From Opitutaceae bacterium TAV5 (GTDB lineage Bacteria > Verrucomicrobiota > Verrucomicrobiia > Opitutales > Opitutaceae), in contig CP007053.1 of the NCBI GenBank assembly GCA_000242935.3, positions 1,116,001 through 1,180,000 on the forward strand: DNA of 64,000 nt. Direction: 5' to 3'. The notes under the pieces were generated by a model. It ran no database searches and was not told where the DNA came from. It worked only from the letters and a program-made list of their open reading frames with translations. Positions 44,092 to 53,107 of the stretch are shown piece by piece; position 1 is the first letter of the stretch, and each line of letters begins with the position of its first letter. The position numbers were made by a program, and so were the translations under genes.

Positions 44092-44233
44092 TTGAACAGA
44101 AGGCAACAAAGGGAACGAAGAACAACCAAGGACATTCATCATTCATTTTTATACAACCTGCTTACAATAAATAACTTTTAATTTAAAAATCCTCTTTGTT
44201 TCATCTTCGTTGCCTTCGTTTCCTTCCGTTCAA
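44092..44233. repeat. GAACAGAAG-type inverted repeat (copy 2, 142 nt)
   Basis: Arms TTGAACAGAAGGCAACAAAG... (44092-44122) and ...CTTCGTTTCCTTCCGTTCAA (44202-44233). The whole element aligns without gaps to the reverse complement of 47623-47764, about 105 of 142 positions identical by hand, mostly differing by transitions. The AT-rich centre contains AATAAATAACTT. Confidence 0.88.
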
Positions 44234-44344
44234 AAACGAATTTTCAGAACCTCCCCAAAGGTAATACCCGGGTGCAGGACCGAAAATTCCCGTTGCCCCT
44301 CCCCTGCCCTTTCGCGAGCGTGGGCCTTTCGTTTTTCCATCACC

Positions 44345-45610
44345 ATGCTCAACGCCTCGCCGCTCAAGACACTCGATCCGGAAATCCATTCGGCCATCTC
44401 GGCCGAGTTTGCCCGCCAGCAAAGCCACATCGAGCTCATCGCCTCGGAAAATTTCACCTGCCCGGCCGTCATGGAGGCCCAGGGCAGCGTGCTCACCAAC
44501 AAGTACGCCGAGGGTTATCCCGGAAAACGCTGGTACGGCGGCTGCGAGTTCGTGGACAAGGTCGAGCAGCTCGCCATCGACCGCGCCAAAAAACTCTTCG
44601 GTGCCGAGCACGCCAACGTGCAGCCGCACTCCGGTTCGCAGGCCAACTTCGCCGTCTACACCGCCGTCCTCCAGCCCGGCGACAAGATCCTCGGCATGAA
44701 CCTCAGCCACGGCGGACACCTCACGCACGGCAACCCGGCCAACTTCTCCGGCAAGCTCTACAATTTCGTCCAGTACGGCGTCCGCGAGGACACCGGCCTC
44801 ATCGACTACGACGAGCTCGCCGCCATCGCCGCCCGCGAGCAGCCGAAGATGATCACCGTCGGCGCCAGCGCCTACTCGCGCATCATCGACTTCGCCCGCA
44901 TGGGCGAGATCGCCCGCTCCGTCGGCGCGTACCTGTTTGCCGACATCGCGCACATCGCCGGTCTCGTCGCCACCGGCGTCCATCCGTCGCCCGTCGCCCA
45001 TGCCGACTTCGTGACGACCACCACGCACAAGACCCTGCGCGGACCGCGGGGCGGCCTCATCCTCTGCAAGGCCGCGCACGCCAAGGCCATCGACTCCGCC
45101 GTGTTCCCCGGCGGCCAGGGCGGCCCTCTCATGCACGTCATCGCCGCCAAGGCGGTGTGCTTCGCCGAGGCGCTGAAACCCGAGTTCAAGACCTACACGC
45201 AGCAACTCGTGAAAAACACGCAGGCGCTCGCCGCCGCCTTCGCGAAACGCGGCTACAAGATCGTTTCCGGCGGCACCGACAATCACCTGTTCCTCCTCGA
45301 CCTCCGGCACAACCTGCCCGAACTCACCGCCAAAAAGGCGCAGGAGACGCTCGATCTCGCGCACATCACGCTCAACAAAAACACCGTGCCTTTCGAGACG
45401 CGCTCGCCCTTCCAGGCGTCCGGCATCCGCATCGGCGGCGCGGCCGTGACCACGCGCGGACTCGGCGAAGCCGACATGGATGAAATCGCCGCGGCCATCG
45501 ACACGGTCCTGAAAGCCATCGACACCGACGGCCAGGCCGCCGCCATCGACGACGCGAAAGCCCGCATCGCCAGGCTCACCGCGAAGTACCCGCTGCCGTA
45601 CACGCTCTGA
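44345..45610 (+). CDS. glyA: Serine hydroxymethyltransferase
   Basis: The 421-aa PLP enzyme shows [35 protein letters not shown], the PLP-lysine motif [14 protein letters not shown], and [13 protein letters not shown]. It interconverts serine and glycine with tetrahydrofolate, feeding one-carbon units (also used by PanB upstream). Length is normal. ATG 44345 begins [14 protein letters not shown]; the frame is open further upstream through repeat DNA. No riboswitch fold was recognised in the 110-nt leader. Confidence 0.96.
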   Translation: MLNASPLKTLDPEIHSAISAEFARQQSHIELIASENFTCPAVMEAQGSVLTNKYAEGYPGKRWYGGCEFVDKVEQLAIDRAKKLFGAEHANVQPHSGSQANFAVYTAVLQPGDKILGMNLSHGGHLTHGNPANFSGKLYNFVQYGVREDTGLIDYDELAAIAAREQPKMITVGASAYSRIIDFARMGEIARSVGAYLFADIAHIAGLVATGVHPSPVAHADFVTTTTHKTLRGPRGGLILCKAAHAKAIDSAVFPGGQGGPLMHVIAAKAVCFAEALKPEFKTYTQQLVKNTQALAAAFAKRGYKIVSGGTDNHLFLLDLRHNLPELTAKKAQETLDLAHITLNKNTVPFETRSPFQASGIRIGGAAVTTRGLGEADMDEIAAAIDTVLKAIDTDGQAAAIDDAKARIARLTAKYPLPYTL

Positions 45611-45631
45611 TCCGCGTGTGGCGATAAAAGG

Positions 45632-45703
45632 GGCACGGCCATCCTGGCCGTGGACGGCGTTCCACGCCGCCTTCCGCAACACGGGCAGGATGCTCGTGCC
45701 ACA
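45632..45703. repeat. GGCACGGGC-type hairpins (copy 4, short)
   Basis: GGCACGGCC-ATCCT-GGCCGTG and CACGGGC-AGGAT-GCTCGTG lie around a GGCGTTCCACGCC palindrome, between convergent glyA and dnaX. Confidence 0.75.
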
Positions 45704-45753
45704 CCGGAATCATGCCAGGCCGGTTCCCCTCGCCGGGACGGCCTGTCGCCGGA

Positions 45754-46371
45754 TCAGTTCAGCGGCGGAGCCTTGAACACGCCGGGCGGCATTTTTTTGA
45801 CGGTCACGAAACGGGCCCGGAAAAGTTCGTCCAGTTTCTCGCGCACGGGCGCAGGGACGCGGGCGACGAGGTCATCGAGCGGCGGCAGGGTGCGCGGGTC
45901 CGCGGCCTCCTCGCGGCGGGCAAGGTCGCGGGCAGAGACGCCGGTGGCGGTTTCGCCGCGCGAACGCAGTTCGGAGAGCATCGCCGCCTCGGCCGCGGCA
46001 TCGGGCAGCGGAGCGCCGTCGTCGTCGGAGGCAGGCATGGGCATCGCGCCGCCGATGTCATCGGTGACAGAACCGGAGTCATGACCGGAACCGGCGAACG
46101 CCGACGCGGCGAACGCGGCATCCTCGTCATAGCCTTCGGCATCGCTGTCGCTGTTGACGCCGTTGCCGCTCGCGGACGAGGCAACTCCGGCCGCACCGGC
46201 GGGGGCTTTGTCGACAAAGCGGAGGGCGCGTTTTTCGCCGGCGGCGGCGGCGGAGTCGTGGCGGGCGTTGGCGGCGGCGACGAGCGCGAAGGCCTGGCTG
46301 GCGGCTTCGGCCGTGGCGGCGCCATCGGCGAGGGCCGCGAGGAGCCGCCCCTCAAGCTGCGTGATCAGGGC
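45754..46371 (-). CDS. dnaX: tau-specific C-terminal extension of DnaX, reached by -1 slippage
   Basis: After the poly-A tract that closes the short DnaX frame, the -1 frame reads [20 protein letters not shown] and stays open for about 205 codons to the TGA at 45754. Codon use is as GC-rich at third positions as in the neighbouring genes. The segment has an Ala-rich linker, an acidic part ([15 protein letters not shown]) and a more structured end ([21 protein letters not shown]). In other bacteria the tau extension binds DnaB and the polymerase core. It has no good start codon of its own at its 5' end, which supports expression only by frameshifting. Confidence 0.75.
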   Translation of the reverse strand, partial: ALITQLEGRLLAALADGAATAEAASQAFALVAAANARHDSAAAAGEKRALRFVDKAPAGAAGVASSASGNGVNSDSDAEGYDEDAAFAASAFAGSGHDSGSVTDDIGGAMPMPASDDDGAPLPDAAAEAAMLSELRSRGETATGVSARDLARREEAADPRTLPPLDDLVARVPAPVREKLDELFRARFVTVKKMPPGVFKAPPLN

Positions 46372-47531
46372 TTTTTTTTTTCGTCGCCGGCGGCGGCGCC
46401 TGCGGGGTCCGGCGCGGCTTCGGCGAGCGCGGCGAGTTCCCGGATCAGCGAATCGATGGCGCGGCTGCGGCTGGATTCGACGGCCTTGAGGAGCGTGACC
46501 TCGAAATTGATCTTGTCGGAGAGGCCGAGTTTCACGCTGCCCTCGCCTTCGCGCAGGGCATCGAGCAGGCGCGTGACCTGCTCGGTCGTCATGGGAACGT
46601 TGCCGAGCCGCGTGGTGCGGCCGTTGTTGGCGATGGCATCGAGCAGCGCCTGGCGGATTTCGCCCTGAAGATCATGCAGGAGGCGGACGAGGTCGCGGCC
46701 GTTGGCGTCGCAATCCTCGACAATGCGGACGAGCTCCTGGTGGTTGCCGGCGGCGATGGCGCCGGCGAGCGCGGCGATCTGCTCGGCGGAAACGAGGCCG
46801 TACACATCGAGGACGTCGGCCTCGCCGATTTCCGCGCCGCAGAAGGAAATCATCTGGTCGAAGATCGACTGCGCGTCGCGCATGCCGCCGTCGGCCATGC
46901 GGGCGATGCAGGCAAGGGCTTCGGGCGTGGCGCTGATTTTTTCTTCGGCGCCGATCTGCGCGAGGCGCTTGATGATGAGTTCGTCGGGGATCGGCTTCAG
47001 GTCGAAACGCTGGCAGCGCGAGAGGATCGTCGGGAGGACCTTCTGGACGTCGGTGGTGGCGAACACGAATTTCACGTGCTCGGGCGGCTCTTCGAGTGTC
47101 TTGAGCAGCGCGTTGAACGCGGCCGTCGAGAGCATGTGCACCTCGTCGATGATGTAGATCTTGAACTTGCCCTGGGTGGGCGCGTAGCGGACGTCGTCGC
47201 GGAGGTCGCGGATCTGGTCGACGGAGTTGTTGGAAGCGCCGTCGATTTCGATGACATCCATGGAGGTGCCGTCGGTGATGGACTTGACGGCGGGATCGGC
47301 CGGGTCGAAGTCGGCTTTGGGACCACCGGTGCAATTGAGGGCCTTGGCGAAGATGCGGGCGGTGGAGGTCTTGCCCGTGCCGCGCGGGCCGACGAAGAGG
47401 TAGGCGTGCGCGATGCGGTTGCGCGCGATGGCGTTCTTCAGCGTGCGCACGACATGGTCTTGTCCGACGACGTCGTCAAATGTCTGGGGGCGCCATTTGC
47501 GGGCGATAACCTGATAACCGTTGTTCGACAC
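46365..47531 (-). CDS. dnaX: DNA polymerase III subunit gamma (short DnaX frame)
   Basis: The 388-aa frame has the clamp-loader AAA+ motor: [19 protein letters not shown], Walker [11 protein letters not shown], Walker [10 protein letters not shown], the [20 protein letters not shown] segment, SRC motif LSRCQRFD and the domain III region. Gamma/tau load the sliding clamp and organise the replisome. GTG 47531 gives the standard N-terminus; the TTG at 47573 only adds residues. A few residues after domain III the frame runs into A10 and stops at once (GAA AAA AAA AAG CCC TGA). A -1 slip there yields a ~592-aa tau ending at 45754. Confidence 0.93.
   Translation of the reverse strand: MSNNGYQVIARKWRPQTFDDVVGQDHVVRTLKNAIARNRIAHAYLFVGPRGTGKTSTARIFAKALNCTGGPKADFDPADPAVKSITDGTSMDVIEIDGASNNSVDQIRDLRDDVRYAPTQGKFKIYIIDEVHMLSTAAFNALLKTLEEPPEHVKFVFATTDVQKVLPTILSRCQRFDLKPIPDELIIKRLAQIGAEEKISATPEALACIARMADGGMRDAQSIFDQMISFCGAEIGEADVLDVYGLVSAEQIAALAGAIAAGNHQELVRIVEDCDANGRDLVRLLHDLQGEIRQALLDAIANNGRTTRLGNVPMTTEQVTRLLDALREGEGSVKLGLSDKINFEVTLLKAVESSRSRAIDSLIRELAALAEAAPDPAGAAAGDEKKKP
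46371..46382 (-). promoter_or_regulatory. dnaX: Slippery A10 tract in dnaX
   Basis: The coding strand reads GAA AAA AAA AAG in frame, which contains the heptamer A AAA AAG used for -1 frameshifting in Escherichia coli dnaX. Here the zero-frame stop lies two codons later and the -1 frame is long, the reverse of the E. coli arrangement. Transcript slippage on ten A residues is an equally possible mechanism. I see only a weak GAGG/CCTC hairpin about 17-30 bases downstream. Confidence 0.7.
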
Positions 47532-47622
47532 AGGGTCGTTTTTCAGGGAGCCGGCGGCGCGGTGCAAGCCCAAGCACCCTGGCGAGGGGTGAAGAAGTAA
47601 GGGAGCATCCGGAAATTCATTT

Positions 47623-47764
47623 TTGAACAGAAGGAAACAAAGGTAACGAAGATAAAAACAAAGAAGACTTCAGACGAGAAGTTATTTACTATAAGAGAGT
47701 TAAACAGGAGTGAACGGTAAGCGTCCCTGGTTGTTCTTCGTTCTCTTCGTTGCCTTCTGTTCAA
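47623..47764. repeat. GAACAGAAG-type inverted repeat (copy 3, 142 nt)
   Basis: Arms TTGAACAGAAGGAAACAAAG... and ...CTCTTCGTTGCCTTCTGTTCAA. It has the same 142-nt length as the copy at 44092-44233 but the opposite orientation, and the centre AGTTATTTACTAT is shared. It fills the gap between lepB and dnaX. Confidence 0.88.
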
Positions 47765-47798
47765 TTTTCAGAAGTTCCCTTGATTCTTGATCAGCCGC

Positions 47799-49082
47799 TT
47801 ACGGCGCGGGGCCCCAGCGTTTCGTGAAGGGGTAATAGATCATCAGCGGACGGCCGACGATATCCTTGGCCGGAACCGTGCCCCAGTAACGGCCATCGAG
47901 GCTGTTGGCGGAGTTGTCACCCATGGCCATGTAGCGGTCGGGTTCGACGGTGAACGTCTGGCCGACGCCGAAGTATTTTTCGTTGCGATAACCGGGATAG
48001 TCCTCGGCCTGGCGGGCATTTTTGTCGAAGGCCGGTGAACCGGTGATCGGAGCGCCGTTGCGGTAAAGCGTGTGGTCGCGGATCTCCAGCTTGTCGCCAG
48101 GAAGGCCGACGAGCCGCTTGATGTAGTACTGGTCGGTCGGCGTGCCGGGCGCCTGGTAGGAATGGAGCTCGGCGAGGTGATCGGTCCGGAAAACAAAACC
48201 GTCGCCCACCCCCGGGCGGACGAAGTGGTAACTGACGCGATCCACGAAAAGCTGGTCGCCGGTGAGGATGTCGAACGAGAGCAGACGCTGGCCGGCCCGG
48301 ACGGTCTTGCCGGTGCGGAGAGCGAGCTGGCCGTTGGAGAGTTTCACGACTTTGCCGGCCTGCGCCGGGTCGTTGAGAATTTCGCGCAGGAGGCGGTGGT
48401 CATCCGGGAAAAAGGCGTCGCGGATCACCTGGCTGAAATCGAAATCGCCAGGCACGGTGACGGTGGCGGGCGTCAGGCGTTCGCCGCCGACGAGGAGGGC
48501 GTATTCGCGATTTTGCGCCGGGAAGACGAGCCAGTTGCGGCCACTGACCGCGCGCGACTCGGGCTGGCCGTTCATGGCGAGCGGGACGAGGACTTCGCCC
48601 GAGGCCGGAGCGTCGATCCGGCGCGGGCGCGAGCCGGTGAGGACGAGGTTGGCAAACTTGCCGACCGGGCCGGGCTCGTCGGCGGGCGAGGCGTACACCT
48701 GGCCGGTCATCCCGTAGTAGCTCGGCCACATGGAATTGGTCGGGATCTTGAAAGGCTGCACGATGTAGGTGCGGATGCCGAGGATGACGATCGCGGCGAC
48801 GAGGAAGAACTCGACGTTCTCGACGAGGCCGGACTTGGGGTAATGGGTGCCGCCGGCGCGCTTGAGCACGGGTTCGAGGGCCTCGATCGCGACCTTGAGC
48901 CTGGCGGCGTCGACGCGTTTTTTCAGGGCGTCGCGCAAGGCGGCGGCCTTGGCCTGGAGGTCGGCGAGGACGGGGGTTTCGAGGATATCGCGCCGGTAGT
49001 GGTAGATCTTGTCCGCCAGCTCGAGCCAGTTGGCGGCGTGCTTGCGCATCTTTTTTTCTTCGGAAAGGAACAGGCTGAACAT
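47799..49082 (-). CDS. lepB: Signal peptidase I
   Basis: The 427-aa protein has an N-terminal helical cytosolic region (~residues 1-88), one membrane helix (VEFFLVAAIVILGIRTYIV), the catalytic Ser117 in IPTNSMWPSYYG, the Lys region QYYIKRLVGLPGD, and the closing GDNSANSLDGRYWGTVP. It cleaves signal peptides of exported proteins at the outer face of the inner membrane. It is larger than typical bacterial LepB (~260-320) because of an insertion of ~150 residues between the Ser and Lys boxes, a known feature of enlarged family members. The gene stands between repeats. Confidence 0.95.
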   Translation of the reverse strand: MFSLFLSEEKKMRKHAANWLELADKIYHYRRDILETPVLADLQAKAAALRDALKKRVDAARLKVAIEALEPVLKRAGGTHYPKSGLVENVEFFLVAAIVILGIRTYIVQPFKIPTNSMWPSYYGMTGQVYASPADEPGPVGKFANLVLTGSRPRRIDAPASGEVLVPLAMNGQPESRAVSGRNWLVFPAQNREYALLVGGERLTPATVTVPGDFDFSQVIRDAFFPDDHRLLREILNDPAQAGKVVKLSNGQLALRTGKTVRAGQRLLSFDILTGDQLFVDRVSYHFVRPGVGDGFVFRTDHLAELHSYQAPGTPTDQYYIKRLVGLPGDKLEIRDHTLYRNGAPITGSPAFDKNARQAEDYPGYRNEKYFGVGQTFTVEPDRYMAMGDNSANSLDGRYWGTVPAKDIVGRPLMIYYPFTKRWGPAP

Positions 49083-49142
49083 GGATGGGTCGTTGGAAGG
49101 ACGGAAGGTGTGGGAAGGCGGAAGGTTAAAGGCGTGCTTCTT

Positions 49143-49686
49143 TAACCACGGATGTCACGGATTTTCACGGATAAAGAACAAACATGATCGGTTAGCGAAC
49201 AACACGTTTCCATTGCAGGTCTGCGTGTTTGAAATTGAGGAGCAACGCCAGCTTGAGGCCACTGATGGCGAGATAGCCGATCACCTGCGCTTGATCTGTC
49301 GGGGTGAAATCATCTTTCACCTTGGGATCTGCAATGACAAGTTCATCGACGATCATGTCGGGAATGAGCGTATCGATGAGAATCCCATCATAAAAAACAT
49401 CGTGGCGTTTTTGCTGATTCACCTGGTGGCCGCGTTTACGTAATTCGATAACGAGCGCGTTTTCATAGGCTTTTTCACTCAGCCCAGGTTTAAGCGTATT
49501 CAGTACCGTCATCGCCGATCCTATAATGGCTTTGCTGATTTCAGAATGGATCAGGCTGCCGGTACTCATGGTTGGATAATCTGGTGGCATTCGGAGATGC
49601 CTTTGACCACGGATGAAAGATTGTGCAGATGGAAGGGTCTGCGGGACAGATTCTTATCTGTGTTAATCCGTGCGATCCGTGGTTCA
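49143..49686. mobile_element. Candidate repeat-bounded element carrying a GxxExxY gene
   Basis: The left arm 49143-49176 (TTAACCACGGATGTCACGG...) and right arm 49654-49686 (...TCCGTGCGATCCGTGGTTCA) are 33-nt inverted repeats matching at about 27 of 33 positions, and they enclose the GxxExxY gene. A degenerate extra forward arm (ACCACGGATGAAAG) is at 49607. The arms are of the ACGGAT family, which also occurs without a gene at 40262-40350 and 60727-60825. Mobility is inferred; no target-site duplication was established. Confidence 0.5.
49192..49569 (-). CDS. GxxExxY protein (PDDEXK_3-like)
   Basis: The 125-aa protein contains the namesake motif as GLSEKAYENALVIELRKRG (residues ~32-50), with Glu and Tyr in the expected spacing, and later YDGILIDTLIPDMIVDELVIADPK, where the Asp and the hydrophobic-Lys segment fit a PD-(D/E)XK-like fold, then QVIGYLAISGLKLALLLNF. 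Family members are small, very widespread and of unknown function. ATG 49569 (MSTGSLIHSE) is favoured; ATG 49590 adds seven residues. It is flanked on both sides by ACGGAT-type arms, and the gene is the only content of that element. Confidence 0.88.
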   Translation of the reverse strand: MSTGSLIHSEISKAIIGSAMTVLNTLKPGLSEKAYENALVIELRKRGHQVNQQKRHDVFYDGILIDTLIPDMIVDELVIADPKVKDDFTPTDQAQVIGYLAISGLKLALLLNFKHADLQWKRVVR

Positions 49687-50105
49687 TCTGGTTTTTGAGG
49701 ACTTGGATGAAAACAGGGAACCGCCGATGCGCCACATGATTTTCCCTGAAATTGCACACGGGAATGCTGAAATTCGCGGAAACCAACGGAGAGAGGTTTT
49801 GCTTTCAGGCAGAAAATTCCAGAGACCGCCGGAAAGGTCACCGGGAACACAGGGCTCCGGCACAGAGAACACCGCGGCCAGAACGACTCCACAAAACTCC
49901 CCTCATGCCCCAATCACCTTCAATCCAGTTAATTACTTCCCTATGGAACAGGATCATTTTGAATAAACCGCTAAAGGTCGCTAACGGACGCTAAAGACCG
50001 GACAATCGGAAAAAATCCGGTTTAGCGTCCGTTAGCGACCTTTAGCGGTCTCTCTCTTCGGTTGGGCTCTGCCGCTCCTTATGCTGCAGGCTCCTTCCCG
50101 GTTCG
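49570..50105. other. Gene-free stretch with repeats
   Basis: Apart from the ACGGAT-type arms (to 49686) and the GCTAAAGG-type element (49967-50049), the sequence 49690-49960 shows no credible frame, RNA fold or promoter that I can support. Confidence 0.5.
49967..50049. repeat. GCTAAAGG-type inverted repeat (copy 2)
   Basis: Arms 49967-49995 and 50021-50049 are exact 29-nt reverse complements made of 10-nt units (CCGCTAAAGG, TCGCTAACGG, ACGCTAAA). Compared with the copy at 22341-22411, the unit-linking bases differ (A/T, G/A) but both arms of each copy agree with each other. Confidence 0.92.
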
Positions 50106-52370
50106 TTATTTTTGGTTCCTGACGACGCCAGCGGTTTGCTCCTTCGAAGCCGGCTGCCATGAACCGGACGGGCTTCGGATGAACTCGGCCGCACCTGGAG
50201 TCTCCAGTTGGAGGGACAGGAAGTCGGTGGACAGGGTTTTGCCGTTCAGGCCGACCGTGGAGGGCGCGCCATCGGAATCCAGCAGCGCATAAGCGAAGCT
50301 TCCTTCGAGTCCGGCCGAGTCTCCGAGCCAGACCATGCAAGTTTGTTTCCCGTCGGAAAGCCGGAGACGACCGGGAGCTTCCAACACGGCGGTGAAAGCA
50401 TCGGGCGACTCGTCGCCTGCCTGTATGCACGCAGCGGTGACGAAGAAATGGTTTTCCACTTTGGGGGAATCAAGGGCGACGTGAAAACCGCGCCGCTGCG
50501 GACGCGATGGTTTTTGCGGGTAGAGTTCCGTCTCGACAATGGTGGGGGCGATGGACCGCCTGGCGACGGTCCCCAGCGAGTGGAGGACGAGTTGCGCGGG
50601 ACCATTCCGGAAGAGCACCCGGTGTTCATCCAGGGCGACCGGCTCGCGGTCTCCGTGCAGCCGGAATTGATACGTATGCGGCTTGGCGGAACGCAGGTCG
50701 TCGAGAATCACCAGAAAGCGACCTTGGATAAGCATGAGATGGCGGTTGACACGCTCCATCGCGAAATCCGGCACATCGTAGGCATCGGCGAAGACCGCCG
50801 TGGCGGCGGCCACACGCGGAGTGAGCCAGGTGTCGCGAAGGTGGATCTTGTTGTATTTCGGATACCGCTCGATCGGGAAGGTGCCCCACGCCGTGCCGCC
50901 GCGCGCCTGGCCGACGCCGTCGATGAGGAGGGAGTTGTGATCGGCGGTTTCTTTCTTCCCGGTGTAGCCGGTGTCGTTGGCGAGAAAGACTCCCTTGGCA
51001 AAAAGGATGAAGGAGCCGGCATCGGGATGCGCGTGGCCGAGGGATGGTTTCCACTCGGGGTGGCCGGGAAGCAGTTCTCCCACCCGATGACCGGCAGGAG
51101 GACCGGATTTGAACGCGATGGCAGTGGCATCGGGATCGAACCAGTCGTTGCGCCAGTGGATGATATCCATGTCGGGAAAATAATGATACGGCGGGCGCGT
51201 GGCATAACCCTGCTCGGCGTCGTCCGGGAAGGGTTTTTCCTGCCAGAGCAGGCTGAAGGCGGAGTCAATGGGGATGTTGATGTCGGCGCGCGCCTTTTTC
51301 TGGCGGGCGATAAAGGCGGCAAGCAACGGGTCTTGTGTGCTCTGCAAGATCGCCATGGCGGGGAAATGTTTCACGCCGCTGGTGAGGGTGTGCCACGGGA
51401 GTTCGTAGCCTTTCTGGGCAGTGACGCCGTCGCCGTTGACGCGGGGCCCCCAGTCGCCGAAATCAAAAACGAAGCGTGGATGGGGAAGAAACATGTGGGC
51501 CAGGAACAACCCCGCGTCGCGAAAGGGCGGCTCGGCAAAAAGATCGCGTCCGGTGGAACCCTTCAGGGCAAGGGCATAGGCGGCGGGGAACTGCATGGTG
51601 TAGCTCCAGTAGGAAGGCCCCTCGAAAAACCAGCCGTCGTGAGCGATGGCGGCGAGGCAGCGATGGGTGAGATTCGTTGAAAAAATTCCCCATTCGCGCG
51701 CGGCCGGATGTTCATCCACGATGGCAAGCGAGGCGATGGCGAGGCCGCAAACGGGGATGATGAGATGGTTTTGTTCGTAGGCGAAGCTCTTGCGCCAGAC
51801 GAGGTCCGCGTGAAGTTGCGCGGCCTGGGCGATAAGGGTTTTGCGAAGGAGCGCCTCGAAGCCGGGATCGAAGGCGCCGTGCAGGGTGTCGTAGGCGAAG
51901 GAGAGTCCGAAGAGGATGTGTCCGGCGGTGAGTCCCTGGCCGCCGCCGAGGTTTTTGGTGACGATGATCTGGTAGCCTTCGAGCGCGGGTTGCCAGTCTT
52001 GCAGCAGGTGTTTGCGGAGGGCCTCGTCACCGGTGACGCGCCAGGCAGCGGCAACGTGGCAGAGGTCAAAAATAATCTGTTGTTGGCGCGGCAGGGAGGC
52101 GGTATCCAGGAGCACGCGACCGAAAGGCGGTTTGGGCAGGAAGCGGGCAAAGAATTTCGGGTCGTCGCGATGCTGTTTTCGGGCGGCTTCGATTTCGGCC
52201 GCGTCCGTGAAGAGGCGCGGATGAACGCCGACTTTTGAGGGTGCCAGGGCGAAATCGCCGATGTGGAGAGCGGCGAGATTTTCCTTGGCGGAAGGAGCCC
52301 CGGAAACGGGAAGCGCGGCCAGAAAAGCTCCTGCTGTCATGATCAATGGATACAATGAGATGGAGGACAT
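50106..52370 (-). CDS. Heparinase II/III-like polysaccharide lyase
   Basis: The 754-aa protein has a signal peptide (LIMTAGAFLAALPVSGA), an alpha-helical toroid (WRVTGDEALRKHLLQDW, NHLIIPVCGLAIASLAI, HDGWFFEGPSYWSY) and a C-terminal beta-sandwich with GHAHPDAGSFILFAKG and DTGYTGKKETADHNSLLIDG, the layout of heparinase II/III and alginate-lyase-like enzymes. Conserved N/H/Y residues in these motifs fit uronic-acid lyase chemistry; the polysaccharide is unknown. It is secreted and heads the polysaccharide neighbourhood that continues to 60.6 kb. The start ATG 52370 gives a clean signal peptide. Confidence 0.88.
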   Translation of the reverse strand: MSSISLYPLIMTAGAFLAALPVSGAPSAKENLAALHIGDFALAPSKVGVHPRLFTDAAEIEAARKQHRDDPKFFARFLPKPPFGRVLLDTASLPRQQQIIFDLCHVAAAWRVTGDEALRKHLLQDWQPALEGYQIIVTKNLGGGQGLTAGHILFGLSFAYDTLHGAFDPGFEALLRKTLIAQAAQLHADLVWRKSFAYEQNHLIIPVCGLAIASLAIVDEHPAAREWGIFSTNLTHRCLAAIAHDGWFFEGPSYWSYTMQFPAAYALALKGSTGRDLFAEPPFRDAGLFLAHMFLPHPRFVFDFGDWGPRVNGDGVTAQKGYELPWHTLTSGVKHFPAMAILQSTQDPLLAAFIARQKKARADINIPIDSAFSLLWQEKPFPDDAEQGYATRPPYHYFPDMDIIHWRNDWFDPDATAIAFKSGPPAGHRVGELLPGHPEWKPSLGHAHPDAGSFILFAKGVFLANDTGYTGKKETADHNSLLIDGVGQARGGTAWGTFPIERYPKYNKIHLRDTWLTPRVAAATAVFADAYDVPDFAMERVNRHLMLIQGRFLVILDDLRSAKPHTYQFRLHGDREPVALDEHRVLFRNGPAQLVLHSLGTVARRSIAPTIVETELYPQKPSRPQRRGFHVALDSPKVENHFFVTAACIQAGDESPDAFTAVLEAPGRLRLSDGKQTCMVWLGDSAGLEGSFAYALLDSDGAPSTVGLNGKTLSTDFLSLQLETPGAAEFIRSPSGSWQPASKEQTAGVVRNQK

Positions 52371-52412
52371 GATGAATCGAAAAATCGAGGCGGAGGGGGG
52401 GACGTGACGGAA

Positions 52413-53075
52413 TTACTCCACCTTCACGGGGGCGACGTGCCAGTCGAAGTAGAGATGCATGCGGACGTTGCCGAGCGGTGGTTCGGGCAGGTAGTTAGAG
52501 CCACTCCGAATCTTTCTGTCGACGTCCCGGATGGCCCATTCTTTGCTCGGACTGTATTCGGCAAGCTTCACGAACGAAATCGGGTAAGGTGGTTTGTTTT
52601 CTTCGCTGCCGTTGCCAAAGGGATTTGCGAGCAGATTCCCTTTGGCCGAAGAACCGATTTGTGTGCAAACCATGTAAACAAATGTGTCGATGCCCATGCC
52701 TTCCGACACGCGTTGGCGCTCGTAGGCCCGATTCTTAAGAGCAGGAGACACGTAGGTCGTGGCGGTCGGCTCGGGATCACTCAAATAAGGCCAGAGAAAA
52801 TAGCCGAGATATCGTCTGTTATTAGTGGAGTAACCCGGCATCTGGCCGATATTGAGATTTCCGGGAAGGCGACCTTGGCGGTCGTCGTTGACATAGGCGG
52901 CGATGGCAAGCCCGACGGAGCGAAGACTGGCGATCGTGGAGGTGCGCTCCGCCATGGAGCGCGCCTTGCCCAGCGTCACCAGAAGGATGGCACTGAGGAC
53001 GCCAATGATGGCAACAACGGTCAGCAGTTCGATCAACGTGAAAGCGCGAACGGAGCGTAAGGTGGGGCGGTTCAT
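52413..53075 (-). CDS. Pseudopilin-like protein with prepilin cleavage motif
   Basis: The 220-aa product has a basic leader (MNRPTLRSVRA) followed by FTLIELLTVVAIIGVL, the prepilin N-methylation signature with Glu at +5. The body is polar, and the C-terminus (NVRMHLYFDWHVAPVKV) is a degenerate form of the H-x9-DG tail. Such proteins are commonly scattered among extracellular-enzyme genes in Verrucomicrobia. ATG 53075 gives the proper short leader; the longer frame is rejected. It is 42 bases upstream of the lyase gene and could be cotranscribed. Confidence 0.87.
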   Translation of the reverse strand: MNRPTLRSVRAFTLIELLTVVAIIGVLSAILLVTLGKARSMAERTSTIASLRSVGLAIAAYVNDDRQGRLPGNLNIGQMPGYSTNNRRYLGYFLWPYLSDPEPTATTYVSPALKNRAYERQRVSEGMGIDTFVYMVCTQIGSSAKGNLLANPFGNGSEENKPPYPISFVKLAEYSPSKEWAIRDVDRKIRSGSNYLPEPPLGNVRMHLYFDWHVAPVKVE

Positions 53076-53107
53076 AACGCGAGGGGCGGGGGGAGGATTT
53101 GAATTGC

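Noticed and set aside
44092-44181. Short peptide frame NRRQ...RERRTT shared with 47623-47764 as a possible small gene
   Set aside because: Differences between copies are not concentrated at third codon positions and the frames end differently; nucleotide-level repeat homology explains the likeness.
44236-44344. Possible riboswitch in the glyA leader
   Set aside because: I could not fold a known glycine, THF or SAM riboswitch core from the sequence.
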